The notes beneath the pieces are model-generated. The model was not told the DNA's origin. It made no database searches and saw only the letters and a program-made list of their open reading frames with translations. Below, piece after piece: positions 15,170-24,557 of a DNA stretch of 64,000 nt. The stretch lies in contig CAWFGV010000009.1 of assembly GCA_963815445.1 (NCBI GenBank), positions 25,880 through 89,879 of the forward strand, in the 5' to 3' direction. Numbering within the stretch: the stretch's first letter is position 1; each line of letters begins with the position of its first letter. The DNA is from JANLYC01 sp963815445. GTDB lineage: Bacteria > Actinomycetota > Actinomycetes > Propionibacteriales > Nocardioidaceae. A program made the translations under genes and the position numbers.

Positions 15170-17236
15170 TCAGGCGCGGGGGATGGGGCGGGCATGGACG
15201 ACGACGAGCGACGTCACGGCCCGCGTGAGGCACACGTAGAGGCGCCGCAGCCCGGTGACGGTGTCGGCCTCGGCGGCCGTGATGTCGGCCGGCTCCAGGA
15301 GCACCACGTGGTCGAACTCCAGACCTTTCACCAGCGATGCCGGTACGACGTCCACCCTGGCCTCGATGTCGTCGTCACGCCCCAGCACGCTGTGGTCGAC
15401 TCCGGCCGCGTCCAGGGCGACGTTCGCCTGGTCGGTGAGGGCGTCGGGGACGATCAGCCCGATCGACCCCTCCTCGCCGAGCAGCCGCCGCACGGTGGCG
15501 ACCCCGTCACCCAGCACGTCGGTCGAGCCACGGAGGTCGAGCTCCCCGCGGGCGCGGCGTACGGACGTCGGCTTGCGCAAGCTGGGCGCGATCACCGGCA
15601 GCAGCCCGGCCGCATAGTCGATGACGTCCCCGGGCACCCGGAAACCGACCGTGAGCTCCTCGACGTGCGCGGTCGGCTTGCCGAGATGCTCCAACGCGGT
15701 CTCCCAGCTCGAGACCGCCCACGGCGTGGTCGCCTGCGCCAGGTCACCCAGAATCGTCGCCGACCCGGTCGAACACTGCCGCCCGACGCTGCGCAGCATC
15801 ATCGGCGACAGGTCCTGCGCCTCGTCGAGCACGACGTGGCCCAGGCTCCGGGTCCGGTCGAGGAGGTCGGCAACTTCGTCCACCAGCACGGCGTCGTGCA
15901 GCGACCACTTCGCCGACCCAGGCCCTTTCGGCGGTTTGGCCCAGCAGATCGCTTCCTGCTCGTCGGCATCCAGGATCCCGTCCGCCGCCGCCGCCAGCGC
16001 GTCGGCGTCACTGAGGATTCGCATCACCAACCGGCGCGGGTCGACCGCTGGCCACAACACGTCGGTCATGGCCTTGACGGGTCGGCTTCGCGCCACCGAG
16101 TTCTGCACGCGGTCGTCCGGCGAGTCACCGGCCAGCTCCATCTTCACCAAGATCGCGTGGGCGAGGCGCTGTGGCAACATGGCGCGGCCGGCGCCGTACC
16201 GGATGCCGCGCGCCCTGAGCTCAGCGACGATCTCGTCGGACTCGTACGTCGGTACGCGCCACCGTCGCGCGCCGATCGGCACCACGACGCCCTCCGGAGC
16301 CGGCGCCAGCATCGCCCACAGCGCCTTCTCGAGGACCGCCGCCATCCTGGCGTCCCCCTTGATGCGGGCAACGGGGACCGGGTCGACGGCCTTGACCGGA
16401 ACGTGCGCGACCAGCTCCTCGACAGTGGTCTGCTTGGCGTCGATCTCTCCGAGCGCCGGGAGGACGTCGGCGATGTAGCGCAGGAACGACGCGTTGGGGC
16501 CGACCACGAGCACGCCCTGCCGGTCGAGCTGGTCGCGATGGGTGTAGAGCAGGTACGCCGCCCGATGCAACCCGACCGCGGTCTTGCCGGTACCGGGCGC
16601 ACCCTGCACGCAGACCGACCTCGCCAGGTCGGCGCGGACGATGTCGTCCTGCTCGGGCTGGATGGTAGCCACGATGTCGCGCATCGGACCGGTGCGCGGT
16701 CGTTCGATCTCAGCCTCGAGGATCGCGCTGTGCGGCTCGCCCGCACTCTCGGGCGTGCCGGCGGTCTCGTCCCCGACCGGGCCGCTCGAGCGGTCGCCTG
16801 CGAGCGTCTCGTCCTCGTATGCCGTGACCTCGCCGTGCTGGAATCCGAAGCGCCGACGAAGCCGCACCCCCATCGAGGTGGACGTGGACGCGCGGTAGAA
16901 CGGCCGCGAGATCGGCGCCCGCCAGTCAACGACCAGTGGGTCGCCTTGCTCGTCGGTGACATGTCGGCGGCCGATGTAGAAGCGTTCACCAGGCAGTCCC
17001 ACGCTCTCCGACGAGGTGTCGGCCGCGCTGCCGTAGTCGAGTCGGCCGAAGAACAGCGGGACGTTGGGATCGTCCTCGAGGGCCTTCATCCGCTTCCAGA
17101 GGGTGAACTTGAGGTACTCGCCGCTGACCCGATCCCCGCTGAGCGCGTCCATCGACGCGGTCCGCTCGCGCATGCGGTGCAGGGCCTCCCGCGACTGCCG
17201 AAGGTGAACCTGCTCGCGGGTGATCTCGTCGTTCAC
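15170..17236 (-). CDS. HelD/HelR-like UvrD-family helicase
   Basis: A 688-residue superfamily 1 ATPase. The order is an N-terminal coiled-coil (EQVHLRQSREALHRMRERT), a FGRLDYGS/FYIGRRHV segment, WRAPISRPFYRAS, Walker A QGAPGTGKTAVGLHRAAYLL, Walker B LGHVVLDEAQDLSPMM, and a late motif YVCLTRAVTSLVVVHA. This is the arrangement of HelD-like proteins that bind RNA polymerase and recycle stalled complexes. Actinobacterial HelR versions can displace rifamycins from polymerase. I start at GTG 17236 because upstream sequence does not resemble the family. No rifamycin-associated palindrome is seen upstream. The choice between HelD and HelR needs a tree. Confidence 0.82.
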   Translation of the reverse strand: MNDEITREQVHLRQSREALHRMRERTASMDALSGDRVSGEYLKFTLWKRMKALEDDPNVPLFFGRLDYGSAADTSSESVGLPGERFYIGRRHVTDEQGDPLVVDWRAPISRPFYRASTSTSMGVRLRRRFGFQHGEVTAYEDETLAGDRSSGPVGDETAGTPESAGEPHSAILEAEIERPRTGPMRDIVATIQPEQDDIVRADLARSVCVQGAPGTGKTAVGLHRAAYLLYTHRDQLDRQGVLVVGPNASFLRYIADVLPALGEIDAKQTTVEELVAHVPVKAVDPVPVARIKGDARMAAVLEKALWAMLAPAPEGVVVPIGARRWRVPTYESDEIVAELRARGIRYGAGRAMLPQRLAHAILVKMELAGDSPDDRVQNSVARSRPVKAMTDVLWPAVDPRRLVMRILSDADALAAAADGILDADEQEAICWAKPPKGPGSAKWSLHDAVLVDEVADLLDRTRSLGHVVLDEAQDLSPMMLRSVGRQCSTGSATILGDLAQATTPWAVSSWETALEHLGKPTAHVEELTVGFRVPGDVIDYAAGLLPVIAPSLRKPTSVRRARGELDLRGSTDVLGDGVATVRRLLGEEGSIGLIVPDALTDQANVALDAAGVDHSVLGRDDDIEARVDVVPASLVKGLEFDHVVLLEPADITAAEADTVTGLRRLYVCLTRAVTSLVVVHARPIPRA

Positions 17237-17431
17237 TGGCCGGAGCCTAGCAACGGGCGCCGCTCCTGAACGAAGGCTTTTCTCCGAAAGGTGACGCCTC
17301 GGCTGTGATTCGCTCAGCGTGGAGGTTACGTCCGGGTAGGACAAGGGCCGTTCGTCCAGGCTGGACCAACCGATCGGTTGATACTCAGGGATTCGGGTGC
17401 CCTCAGTCACACTAAGTGCTGCAATCGATGG
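17237..17431. other. Divergent promoter region, no element defined
   Basis: 195 nt between the divergent helicase genes, less GC-rich near 17380-17420. I see no perfect palindrome and no convincing -35/-10 pair. It must hold both promoters. Confidence 0.4.
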
Positions 17432-18433
17432 GTGAACGAAGACGTGAAGTCCCTCGCGGACGTCGTGGATGAGGCCGACGAGCGGCTCCGCGGTGGTACC
17501 CATGCGGCCGCCCGGGTGTGGCCCACCGGCTTTGCGACACTCGACGACCACCTGGCGGGCGGCTTCCGATCCGGCGATCTGGTGCTGCTCACCGGACCTC
17601 AGGGTCTCGGCAAGACGACCTTCGCTCTCCAGATCCTGCGGTATGTCGCACAGTCCGGCCGAGCCGTCGTCAACTTCAACTTCGAGCACGACCCGATCAC
17701 CATGCTCCAGCGGCTGGTCGCGATCGAGTCCGGCGAGTTCGCGGGCATCCCGGCCGTGGGACTCGACCGGATCCGTCGGGCCTTCGAGGGCGTCGACGGC
17801 AGCCACGGCGACCTCCACGGACGACTCGCGGACTGCACGGGCGCCCCGGAGGCGCTCAAGGCCATCTCGACGTACTCCGACCGGCTCCTGCTGCACCGCT
17901 CCACCGGCACCACGACCACCATGGAGGTCATCCGCGAGACGGTTGAGACCGCGCGGGAGAAGACCGGTCAGCTGCCGTTCATCGTGGTCGACTATCTCCA
18001 GAAGGTGAAGGTCACGAACGCCCCGTCGCTCGAGGACGACCGCATCAGCCGGATCGTCGAAGGACTCAAGGACATGGCGATGGAGCTCGACGTCCCCGTC
18101 CTGGCGATCGTTGCCGCCGACAAGGAAGGCATGTCCACGGGCAAGCGGATGCGCACTGAACACATGCGCGGGTCGTCATCGCTGGCCTATGAGGCCGACA
18201 CCGTCCTGGTCATGAACGAGAAGTTCGACGTCGTGGCCCGTCACCACCTGGTCTATGACACCCGCAACGCTGACCGCTACCGCGACTTCGCGGTGATCTC
18301 GATCGACAAGAACCGCAACGGGGTCGACAAGATCGACCTCGAGTTCCGCAAGCGCTTCAACCAGGGCCGCTTCGAGACGGAAGGCAAGCGCGTCGCCGAG
18401 CAGCTCATCGACGAGCGCGTCTTCGTCGACTAG
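17432..18433 (+). CDS. Stand-alone DnaB-like helicase C-terminal (RecA-fold) protein
   Basis: About 333 residues corresponding only to the RecA-like motor of DnaB. Walker A is GPQGLGKTTFALQ near residues 54-61, preceded by WPTGFATLDDHLAGGFRSGDLVLL, as in DnaB. The B motif is FIVVDYLQKVKV. Later there is HMRGSSSLAYEADTVLVM and a conserved ISIDKNRNG. The DnaB N-terminal primase-binding domain is absent. It resembles archaeal-type RadA/KaiC-like or phage DnaB-derived ATPases more than a replicative helicase. The start is GTG 17432 (GTG 17444 is an alternative). It is divergent from the HelD-like gene, and its stop is 9 nt from the convergent XPB gene. Confidence 0.75.
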   Translation: MNEDVKSLADVVDEADERLRGGTHAAARVWPTGFATLDDHLAGGFRSGDLVLLTGPQGLGKTTFALQILRYVAQSGRAVVNFNFEHDPITMLQRLVAIESGEFAGIPAVGLDRIRRAFEGVDGSHGDLHGRLADCTGAPEALKAISTYSDRLLLHRSTGTTTTMEVIRETVETAREKTGQLPFIVVDYLQKVKVTNAPSLEDDRISRIVEGLKDMAMELDVPVLAIVAADKEGMSTGKRMRTEHMRGSSSLAYEADTVLVMNEKFDVVARHHLVYDTRNADRYRDFAVISIDKNRNGVDKIDLEFRKRFNQGRFETEGKRVAEQLIDERVFVD

Positions 18434-18442
18434 GCGCCCACG

Positions 18443-20095
18443 TCAGGTGGGATTCGGGTCGGGCAGCGAGTCTGCGTCGACGATCGAGTAGGAGTAACCC
18501 TGCTCGGCCAGGAACCGCTGCCGGTGCTGGGCGAAGTCCGCGTCGACCGTGTCTCGGGCCACGACGCTGTAGAACCGGGCCGACCGACCGTCACTCTTGG
18601 GCCGCAACAACCGGCCCAGCCGCTGGGCTTCCTCCTGCCGAGACCCGAACGTGCCCGACACCTGGATCGCGACGGTCGCGTCCGGCAGGTCGATCGAGAA
18701 GTTCGCCACCTTGCTCACGACCAACAGCGAGATCTCGCCGTGCCGGAACGCGTTGTACAGGCGCTCGCGCTCCTTGACCGGTGTCTCACCCTTGATCAGC
18801 GGGGCGTCGAGATGTGCAGCGAGCTCGTCGAGCTGGTCGATGTACTGCCCGATCACCAGCGTCGGCTCGCTTCGGTTGGCGGCGATGAGGGTGTCGACGA
18901 CATGCCGCTTGCTGTCGCATGCCGCCGCCAGGCGGTAGCGATCCTCGGGTTCAGCCGTCGCGTAGACGAACCGTTCGCTGTCGGTGAGCTGCACGCGCAC
19001 CTCGATGCACTCCGCAGGTGCGATGTAGCCCTGGGCCTCGATGTCCTTCCACGGCGCGTCGAACCGCTTCGGACCGATCAGCGAGAAGACGTCACCCTCG
19101 CGGCCGTCCTCGCGGATCAACGTCGCGGTGAGACCGACACGCCGACGCGCCTGCAGGTCGGCGGTCATCCGGAAGATCGGCGCGGGCAGCAGGTGCACCT
19201 CGTCGTAGATGACGAGGCCCCAGTCGCGAGCCTCGAACAGCTCGAGGTGGGCGTAGACACCCTTCCGTCGCGTCGTCATCACCTGGTACGTCGCGATCGT
19301 GACCGGGCGTATCTCCTTCACCGCTCCGGAGTACTCGCCGATCTCGTCGGCGGTCAGCGACGTACGACGCAGCAGCTCTTCCTTCCACTGTCGCGCCGAC
19401 ACGGTGTTCGTCACCAGGATCAGTGTTGTCGCCTGCACTCTCGCCATCGTGCCCGCGCCCACCAGCGTCTTGCCGGCTCCGCACGGGAGCACCACGACGC
19501 CTGATCCACCGGCCCAGAGGGAGTCGATGGCGTCGCGTTGGTAGGGCCGCAACGACCACTCGGTCTCGTCGAGGGCGATCGGGTGAGCCTCTCCGTCGAC
19601 ATACCCGGCGAAGTCCTCGGCGGGCCAGCCCAGCTTGAGGAGTGCCTGCTTGAGGTTGCCACGCTCCGATGTATGGATGGCGACCGAGTCGTCATCGATC
19701 CGGATGCCGAGCATGGGCACGATCCGCTTGGCGCGCAGGACCTCCTCGAAGACTGCCTGGTCGACGCTGGACAACACGAGCCCGTGGGTCGGGTGCTTGT
19801 CCAGGCGGAGCCGTCCGTAACGCCCCATCGTCTCGGCGATGTCGACCAGCAGCGAGTTCGGCACGGGATAGCGGGAGAAGCTCAGCAACGCATCGACCAC
19901 CTGCTCGGCGTCGTGGCCGGCGGCGCGCGCGTTCCACAGCCCCAACGGGGTGAGTCGGTACGTGTGGATGTGTTCGGGGGAACGCTCGAGCTCGGCGAAC
20001 GCCGCGATGACCCGGCGGCACTCCTTGGCCTGCGGGTGGTCGACCTCGAGCAGCAAGGTCTTGTCGGACTGAACGATCAGCGGACCGTCGGTCAT
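18443..20095 (-). CDS. DNA repair helicase XPB (actinobacterial ERCC3-like)
   Basis: A 550-residue superfamily 2 helicase. The N-terminal XPB-type domain (residues ~1-170) precedes RPYQRDAIDSLW, Walker A VLPCGAGKTLVG, the D-E-V-H box (YDEVHLLPAP), the XPB RED motif segment LTATLIREDGREGDVF, and the C-terminal motif VI QEEAQRLGRLLRPK. It is a 3'-5' DNA helicase; in mycobacteria the homologue Rv0861c acts on DNA repair substrates. The start ATG 20095 gives the family N-terminus MTDGPLIVQSDKTLLLEVDH. The CGNR gene lies 64 nt upstream on the same strand. Confidence 0.92.
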   Translation of the reverse strand: MTDGPLIVQSDKTLLLEVDHPQAKECRRVIAAFAELERSPEHIHTYRLTPLGLWNARAAGHDAEQVVDALLSFSRYPVPNSLLVDIAETMGRYGRLRLDKHPTHGLVLSSVDQAVFEEVLRAKRIVPMLGIRIDDDSVAIHTSERGNLKQALLKLGWPAEDFAGYVDGEAHPIALDETEWSLRPYQRDAIDSLWAGGSGVVVLPCGAGKTLVGAGTMARVQATTLILVTNTVSARQWKEELLRRTSLTADEIGEYSGAVKEIRPVTIATYQVMTTRRKGVYAHLELFEARDWGLVIYDEVHLLPAPIFRMTADLQARRRVGLTATLIREDGREGDVFSLIGPKRFDAPWKDIEAQGYIAPAECIEVRVQLTDSERFVYATAEPEDRYRLAAACDSKRHVVDTLIAANRSEPTLVIGQYIDQLDELAAHLDAPLIKGETPVKERERLYNAFRHGEISLLVVSKVANFSIDLPDATVAIQVSGTFGSRQEEAQRLGRLLRPKSDGRSARFYSVVARDTVDADFAQHRQRFLAEQGYSYSIVDADSLPDPNPT

Positions 20096-20159
20096 GTGTC
20101 GGTATCTCCCGAACTGTAAGGATGGATGGTCAGGCCACTGCGGGGGCCTGGATCGGCTC

Positions 20160-20684
20160 TCAGCGCGCCTCGGCCTTGCGGCGAGCACGGTATGCCGCGA
20201 CGTTCGCTCGCGAGGAGCAGCGATCCGAGCAGTAACGGCGTGACTGGTTGGGCGAGGTGTCGACGAAGACGTTGTCGCACCTGTCGGCGGAACAGACGCC
20301 GAGGCGGGTGGGACCGAAGTCGACGACCAGCATCGCCAGGCCCATGATGCACTCGGCGGTGATCAGCGCCGAGACACTCGACCCGCGCTCGGCGACGTGG
20401 AGGTGCCACGACTCGGCGTCGTGGCCGGCGATGTGGGGCGAGACGGGGTACTTCGTGAGCAACGCGTTGACGAGAGCGACAACCTGCTCCTCGTCGCCGC
20501 CGTCGGACGCCTCGAAGATCGGACGGAGCTCGCGGCGCAGGCGCCGGAGGGGGGCGACGTCACGCTCGTCGATCCGGGGCAGCAGCCACTGTCGGCGCTC
20601 GAGGTAGTCAGCGAGGTCAGGCTGACTCTCCAGCGGGGCGTTGACGAGCCCGGCGGCGAAATCGGCGTAGCGAACGAAGTCCAC
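20160..20684 (-). CDS. CGNR zinc-finger (ABATE domain) protein
   Basis: A 174-residue protein. Its N-terminal ABATE-type region (YADFAAGLVNAPLESQPDLA) is followed by a C-terminal zinc finger with cysteines in C-S-A-D-R-C-D-N-V-F and R-R-Y-C-S-D-R-C. The canonical CGNR tetrad reads C-D-N-V here, so the signature is slightly divergent. The family is thought to contain stress-related DNA-binding regulators, with limited experimental support. It sits between XPB and the helicase-associated gene, all on the - strand, so it may be co-transcribed with them. Confidence 0.82.
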   Translation of the reverse strand: MDFVRYADFAAGLVNAPLESQPDLADYLERRQWLLPRIDERDVAPLRRLRRELRPIFEASDGGDEEQVVALVNALLTKYPVSPHIAGHDAESWHLHVAERGSSVSALITAECIMGLAMLVVDFGPTRLGVCSADRCDNVFVDTSPNQSRRYCSDRCSSRANVAAYRARRKAEAR

Positions 20685-20742
20685 ACGGCAATGCTAGGTG
20701 GTCGGAGCCGGATCGCGTAATGCCCAACCTGACATTCAGGTC

Positions 20743-22464
20743 TTACGTCCCGGCGCGGATGATGTGGGCGGCGGTGATCCGGTGCACCGCGACCGAGAAC
20801 TCCTCCTCCGAGCGGGTGTCTTGTGCTTGGAGCAGCCCGTCGTCGAGAATCCGGGCGCGGACGAGCCGCTCGCTGCTGCTCCCGGTCGGATCGACATACC
20901 CGACCCACACGACCTCTCCGGTCTCGACCGCCTCGCGCAGGGTCGACAGAGGAGAGTCGAAGAGGTGCTCGGTCGAATCTCGATCCGGCGAGGCGGTGCG
21001 GCGAGCCGGCTCGCCCGCGCGGCGCAGGCCAGCGACCAGCTCCGCCGCGAGCTCGGCGGTCATCCGGTCCTCCGACGTGGCGTCGTCGTCGGTCAGGGCC
21101 GCCCCGCGCTCGGGTTCGCGGTGGACCCGCGTGACGGTGGACTGGTTCGGTGCGGGGAGCCGCCGGTCGAGATCTTGGACGAGGTACTCCAGCGCCTGTG
21201 GAAGCGGCGTGCGTGACCGTCTGCGCAGCGTCTCGAGGATCTCGTCGACGCCCCACCCGAGGCCGTAGGCCCGGCCCAGCGACTCCGGGCTGATCCGGTA
21301 GACGGTGGCGCCGCCGCGCGACTCGATGTCTGCGACCGTGCCGAGGTCGTGCGCGGCGTCGGGGGTGAGCGGCCCGGGAGCGATGGCGGTCAGGTCGGCT
21401 TGCACGAGGACATGCGCGACCCGGGTCGGCAACAGCTCGTCGAGCGCGTCGGCATCGACCGTGGCCGCGTACGAGGCCACCGCGTCAAGGCCGATGACGC
21501 CGATCCAGCCGGCCTGGTCGAGCATCGCGGTGACCGTGCGGTCCGTCCGCGCCGGCCGCCGTGGACGGTGCCACGCGACCCAGCGCACCACGTCGTCGCG
21601 CTCGACGACGAATCCCTCGCCCGGGTCGCCGAACGCCTCGAGCACGGTGTGCTTCAGCCAGGGTGCGCCGCTGTCGGGGTATCGGTCGAACCAGGTGTCG
21701 ACGACCACCGCCCACTGGTGGGCCAGCGAGAGGCGTTGCCACTCGTCGAAGGCCGCGGTCGGAAGCAGCACTTCGTGTGCGCGCTCGGCGCCGAGCCCGA
21801 GCAGGCCGGCTCGACGGGCAAGGTTGGCCATGACGGCGGCCTTGTCCGACGGTACGTCGATGAGGTTGGCGACAGCGCGCACTTCACGTGTCGACATACC
21901 GCCGTCGCGGCGCAGGACCAGAGGTCGGTGGTCGCAGTGTTCGAGGAGGACGTCCATCCGGCGGACGAACTCGAAGGCCGAGCCGGACGCGACGGCGTCG
22001 ACGAGCGACGGTTTGCGGCGCTCGCGCGCCGGCACCGGCGGTGTTGCGGGTGGTTTCTCCGGCAAGGGCTCGCTCTCGAGGAGGGCTGACAACGCACGCA
22101 CCGGCCGCAGCGCGCTCAGCTCGACCGGGTTGCCCCAGACGAGCCCCAGGTCCACCAGCTTCGCCAACGCTGCCCGGGCGGCGTCGCTGTCCTCAGCTGT
22201 CGTCAGCTGATCGAACGAGTCGAGTGAGAAGAGCCCGGGCTGAGCGACGACGTGGTGGGCGACCCACAGCTCGAACGCGTTGAGGGCAGCCAGTGCCTGC
22301 GACACCGAGTGCCGTGTCGTGGACCGCGACGCGACCTCGCTCAGATGAGCGGGCGGCGGGAAGGCGAGGTCGGGACGGTCGAGGAGCAGGCGTTCGAGCG
22401 CGGCGTCATCACGCTCGCGCAGCATCTGGGTGAGGCTGCGTGGAGGCGACGTGGGGCTGCTCAT
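20743..22464 (-). CDS. Helicase-associated (XPB/Ssl2-like N-terminal) protein with WYL-like C-terminus
   Basis: A 573-residue protein lacking any Walker motif. It opens with SLTQMLRERDDAALERLLLDRPDLA, typical of actinobacterial helicase-associated proteins next to XPB (Rv0862c in M. tuberculosis, from memory). The middle contains winged-helix-like repeats (ATVYRISPESLGRAYGLGWGVDEIL). The last ~60 residues resemble a WYL fold (ETGEVVWVGYVDPTGSSSE, then AVHRITAAHI). WYL modules sense ligands or nucleic acid. A role as partner or regulator of the XPB helicase is inferred from conserved proximity. Confidence 0.8.
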   Translation of the reverse strand: MSSPTSPPRSLTQMLRERDDAALERLLLDRPDLAFPPPAHLSEVASRSTTRHSVSQALAALNAFELWVAHHVVAQPGLFSLDSFDQLTTAEDSDAARAALAKLVDLGLVWGNPVELSALRPVRALSALLESEPLPEKPPATPPVPARERRKPSLVDAVASGSAFEFVRRMDVLLEHCDHRPLVLRRDGGMSTREVRAVANLIDVPSDKAAVMANLARRAGLLGLGAERAHEVLLPTAAFDEWQRLSLAHQWAVVVDTWFDRYPDSGAPWLKHTVLEAFGDPGEGFVVERDDVVRWVAWHRPRRPARTDRTVTAMLDQAGWIGVIGLDAVASYAATVDADALDELLPTRVAHVLVQADLTAIAPGPLTPDAAHDLGTVADIESRGGATVYRISPESLGRAYGLGWGVDEILETLRRRSRTPLPQALEYLVQDLDRRLPAPNQSTVTRVHREPERGAALTDDDATSEDRMTAELAAELVAGLRRAGEPARRTASPDRDSTEHLFDSPLSTLREAVETGEVVWVGYVDPTGSSSERLVRARILDDGLLQAQDTRSEEEFSVAVHRITAAHIIRAGT

Positions 22465-22563
22465 CAGGTCCACGGTAGTCCGATTGTGCCGAGGGTGTGG
22501 ATGGCCGCCGGTCCATGCGCCCGGCATGGCAGGATTGCCCGGACACGAAGAAGGGGTGGGGCG

Positions 22564-23673
22564 ATGGCGCTCATTCAAGCGCGAGATCTCGGCAAGACGT
22601 TCAGCGGCAAGGCTGCGGTGCGCGGGCTGTCGTTCGACGTCGTGCCCGGATCGGTCACCGGTTTCCTTGGCCCCAACGGCGCGGGCAAGTCGACCGCGAT
22701 GCGCTTGATGCTCGGCCTCGACAACGGCAACGGTGTCACGACGTACGACGGGGTCCGCTACCGCGACCTCCAGCAGCCGTTGCGCCATGTCGGATCCGTG
22801 CTCGACGCCAAGCCGTTCCACCCCACGCGCAAGGCCGTCAACCACCTGCGGATGCTCGCGGTCTCCAACGACATCCCGAGGTCGCGGGTCGACGACGTGA
22901 TCAACCTGGTCGGTCTCGGCGACGTCGCCAACGCGAAGCCCAAGACGTTCTCGCTCGGCATGGGACAGCGGCTCGGCCTCGCCACCGCGCTGCTGGGCGA
23001 CCCGGGGACCCTGATCCTCGACGAGCCGGCCAACGGTTTGGACCCACAGGGCGTGCACTGGCTGCGCACCATGCTCAAGACGCTGGCCGGGCAGGGGCGG
23101 TCGATCTTCGTGTCCAGCCACCTGCTGTCCGAGATGGCGCTGATGGCCGACCACCTCGTCGTGATCGGACGCGGAGCCCTGATCGCCAGCGGCCGGATGA
23201 GCGACTTCATCTCGACGAGCAACCGCAACGCCGTCGTCGTCCGGGTCGATGACCTCGAGCGGCTGGCGCGCGAGCTGCGGGTGCGTCAGGCCGTCGTGAC
23301 CACCGAGGCCGACGGCAGGCTCGTCGTCACCGGCATGGACTCCGACACGGTCGGCGGCATCGCCTACGAGCTCAACCTGCGGGTCTTCGAGCTGGCCAAC
23401 CGCCACGCCACGCTCGAGGAGGCCTTCCTCGACGCGACCGGCGCGTCGGAGGAGTTCCGTGCCTCGATGGGATTCGGGCCGGGAGCGGCGGGATTCGGTG
23501 GGCCTATGCCCGGTCAGCCTGGGTTCGTGCAGCAGGGTTACGGCCAGCCACAGGGTTACGGCCAGCCGCCGTACGAGCAGCTGCCGGGTGGTGGGACACC
23601 GAGCGGACCGCCGCCCGGAGCGCCGCCCGGGCCGCCGCCACCTGACGCATCCGCCGATGGGGGTCACCGATGA
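22564..23673 (+). CDS. ABC transporter ATP-binding protein with Gly/Pro/Gln-rich tail
   Basis: A 369-residue BcrA/CcmA-type ATPase. Walker A GPNGAGKST is near residues 38-46. The signature is the variant FSLGMGQRLGLATAL, Walker B is LILDEPANGLDP, and the H-loop is FVSSHLLSE. About 65 residues at the C-terminus are low complexity (YGQPQGYGQPPYEQ), unusual for this family and perhaps a membrane-surface or partner-binding tail. ATG 22564 follows a GGGGTGGGG run. It overlaps the permease by ATGA, so the two form an exporter. Confidence 0.9.
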   Translation: MALIQARDLGKTFSGKAAVRGLSFDVVPGSVTGFLGPNGAGKSTAMRLMLGLDNGNGVTTYDGVRYRDLQQPLRHVGSVLDAKPFHPTRKAVNHLRMLAVSNDIPRSRVDDVINLVGLGDVANAKPKTFSLGMGQRLGLATALLGDPGTLILDEPANGLDPQGVHWLRTMLKTLAGQGRSIFVSSHLLSEMALMADHLVVIGRGALIASGRMSDFISTSNRNAVVVRVDDLERLARELRVRQAVVTTEADGRLVVTGMDSDTVGGIAYELNLRVFELANRHATLEEAFLDATGASEEFRASMGFGPGAAGFGGPMPGQPGFVQQGYGQPQGYGQPPYEQLPGGGTPSGPPPGAPPGPPPPDASADGGHR

Positions 23674-24479
23674 GGGGCGCGCTGAGGTTCGAGTGGGTCC
23701 GGATCACCACGATCCGGTCCAGCTACTGGATGTCAGGGATGGCGCTGGTCTTCACGTCCGCGATCACGTTGTTGATCTCGGTGTTCGTGTCCGCCTCCGA
23801 CATGACCGACATGGACATTCCCCAGGTGACCACGTACGCCGTCCTGGCCGGCGCGTCCGGTCCCGTCATACCGGTGATGGCGGCGCCCTTCTTCGCCGTG
23901 ATGGGGTGCATGGCGGTCGGGCACGAGTACCGGTACGGCACCAACAAGGCCACGCTCACCGCTATCCCTGACCGGATCGTGCTGCTCACCGCCAAGCTGA
24001 TGGTGTTGCTGGCGTGGGTGCTCACGGTCGTGGTGGCGACCCTGTTGCTCAACATGCTCATCACCTTGACGTTCCTCGACCAGGTGAACTTCTCGTCGGA
24101 GATGATGCGGCCGATGGTCACCTACACGATCTACTGCCTCGGTTTCAGCATCGTCGGCTTCGGGCTCGCGGCGTCGTTGCGCAACATGACCGGAGCGATC
24201 GTGGCGGCCCTGACGTATCCCCTCGTGGTCGAGCCCATCGTCTACGGCATCACCGTGGCGATCGGCACGAACAAGAGTTCCTCGGTCGGCACGCTCACCA
24301 ACTTCCTGCCGGCGGCTGCCGGACGTCGCATGCTCTTCGATCCGTACAACATCTTCGCGGGGTTCGGGGCGACCAACCTCAACGTGTATGGCGTCGGTGC
24401 GGCCGTCCTCGTCTTCGTCGTAGGAGTGCTGGCTGTGCTGGCCGCCGGCACCACGCTGTTCATCAAACGCGACGCCTGA
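23670..24479 (+). CDS. ABC-2-type transporter permease
   Basis: A 269-residue membrane protein with about six hydrophobic segments (for example MSGMALVFTSAITLLISVF, VMVLLAWVLTVVVATLLLN and YGVGAAVLVFVVGVLAVLA). It contains the GHEYRYGTNKATLTAIPDR segment common to ABC-2 permeases paired with BcrA-like ATPases. It probably exports a lipid, peptide or antibiotic-like compound; nothing here fixes the substrate. The start shares ATGA with the ATPase stop. Confidence 0.88.
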   Translation: MRGALRFEWVRITTIRSSYWMSGMALVFTSAITLLISVFVSASDMTDMDIPQVTTYAVLAGASGPVIPVMAAPFFAVMGCMAVGHEYRYGTNKATLTAIPDRIVLLTAKLMVLLAWVLTVVVATLLLNMLITLTFLDQVNFSSEMMRPMVTYTIYCLGFSIVGFGLAASLRNMTGAIVAALTYPLVVEPIVYGITVAIGTNKSSSVGTLTNFLPAAAGRRMLFDPYNIFAGFGATNLNVYGVGAAVLVFVVGVLAVLAAGTTLFIKRDA

Positions 24480-24557
24480 CACGCCTGGGTCTCGCAGCGA
24501 TCTTCGCGAATTGGTGGATCCGGTCGGTATCGCCCGGGTTTGTGATTGTCTTGTCTG

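Noticed and set aside
17237..18163. N-terminal extension of the HelD-like protein (997 codons)
   Set aside because: The extra ~310 residues are antisense to the DnaB-like gene; the family N-terminus begins at GTG 17236.
20743..23667. 974-codon frame extending the helicase-associated protein
   Set aside because: Beyond 22464 the frame is antisense to the ABC ATPase with shadow composition.
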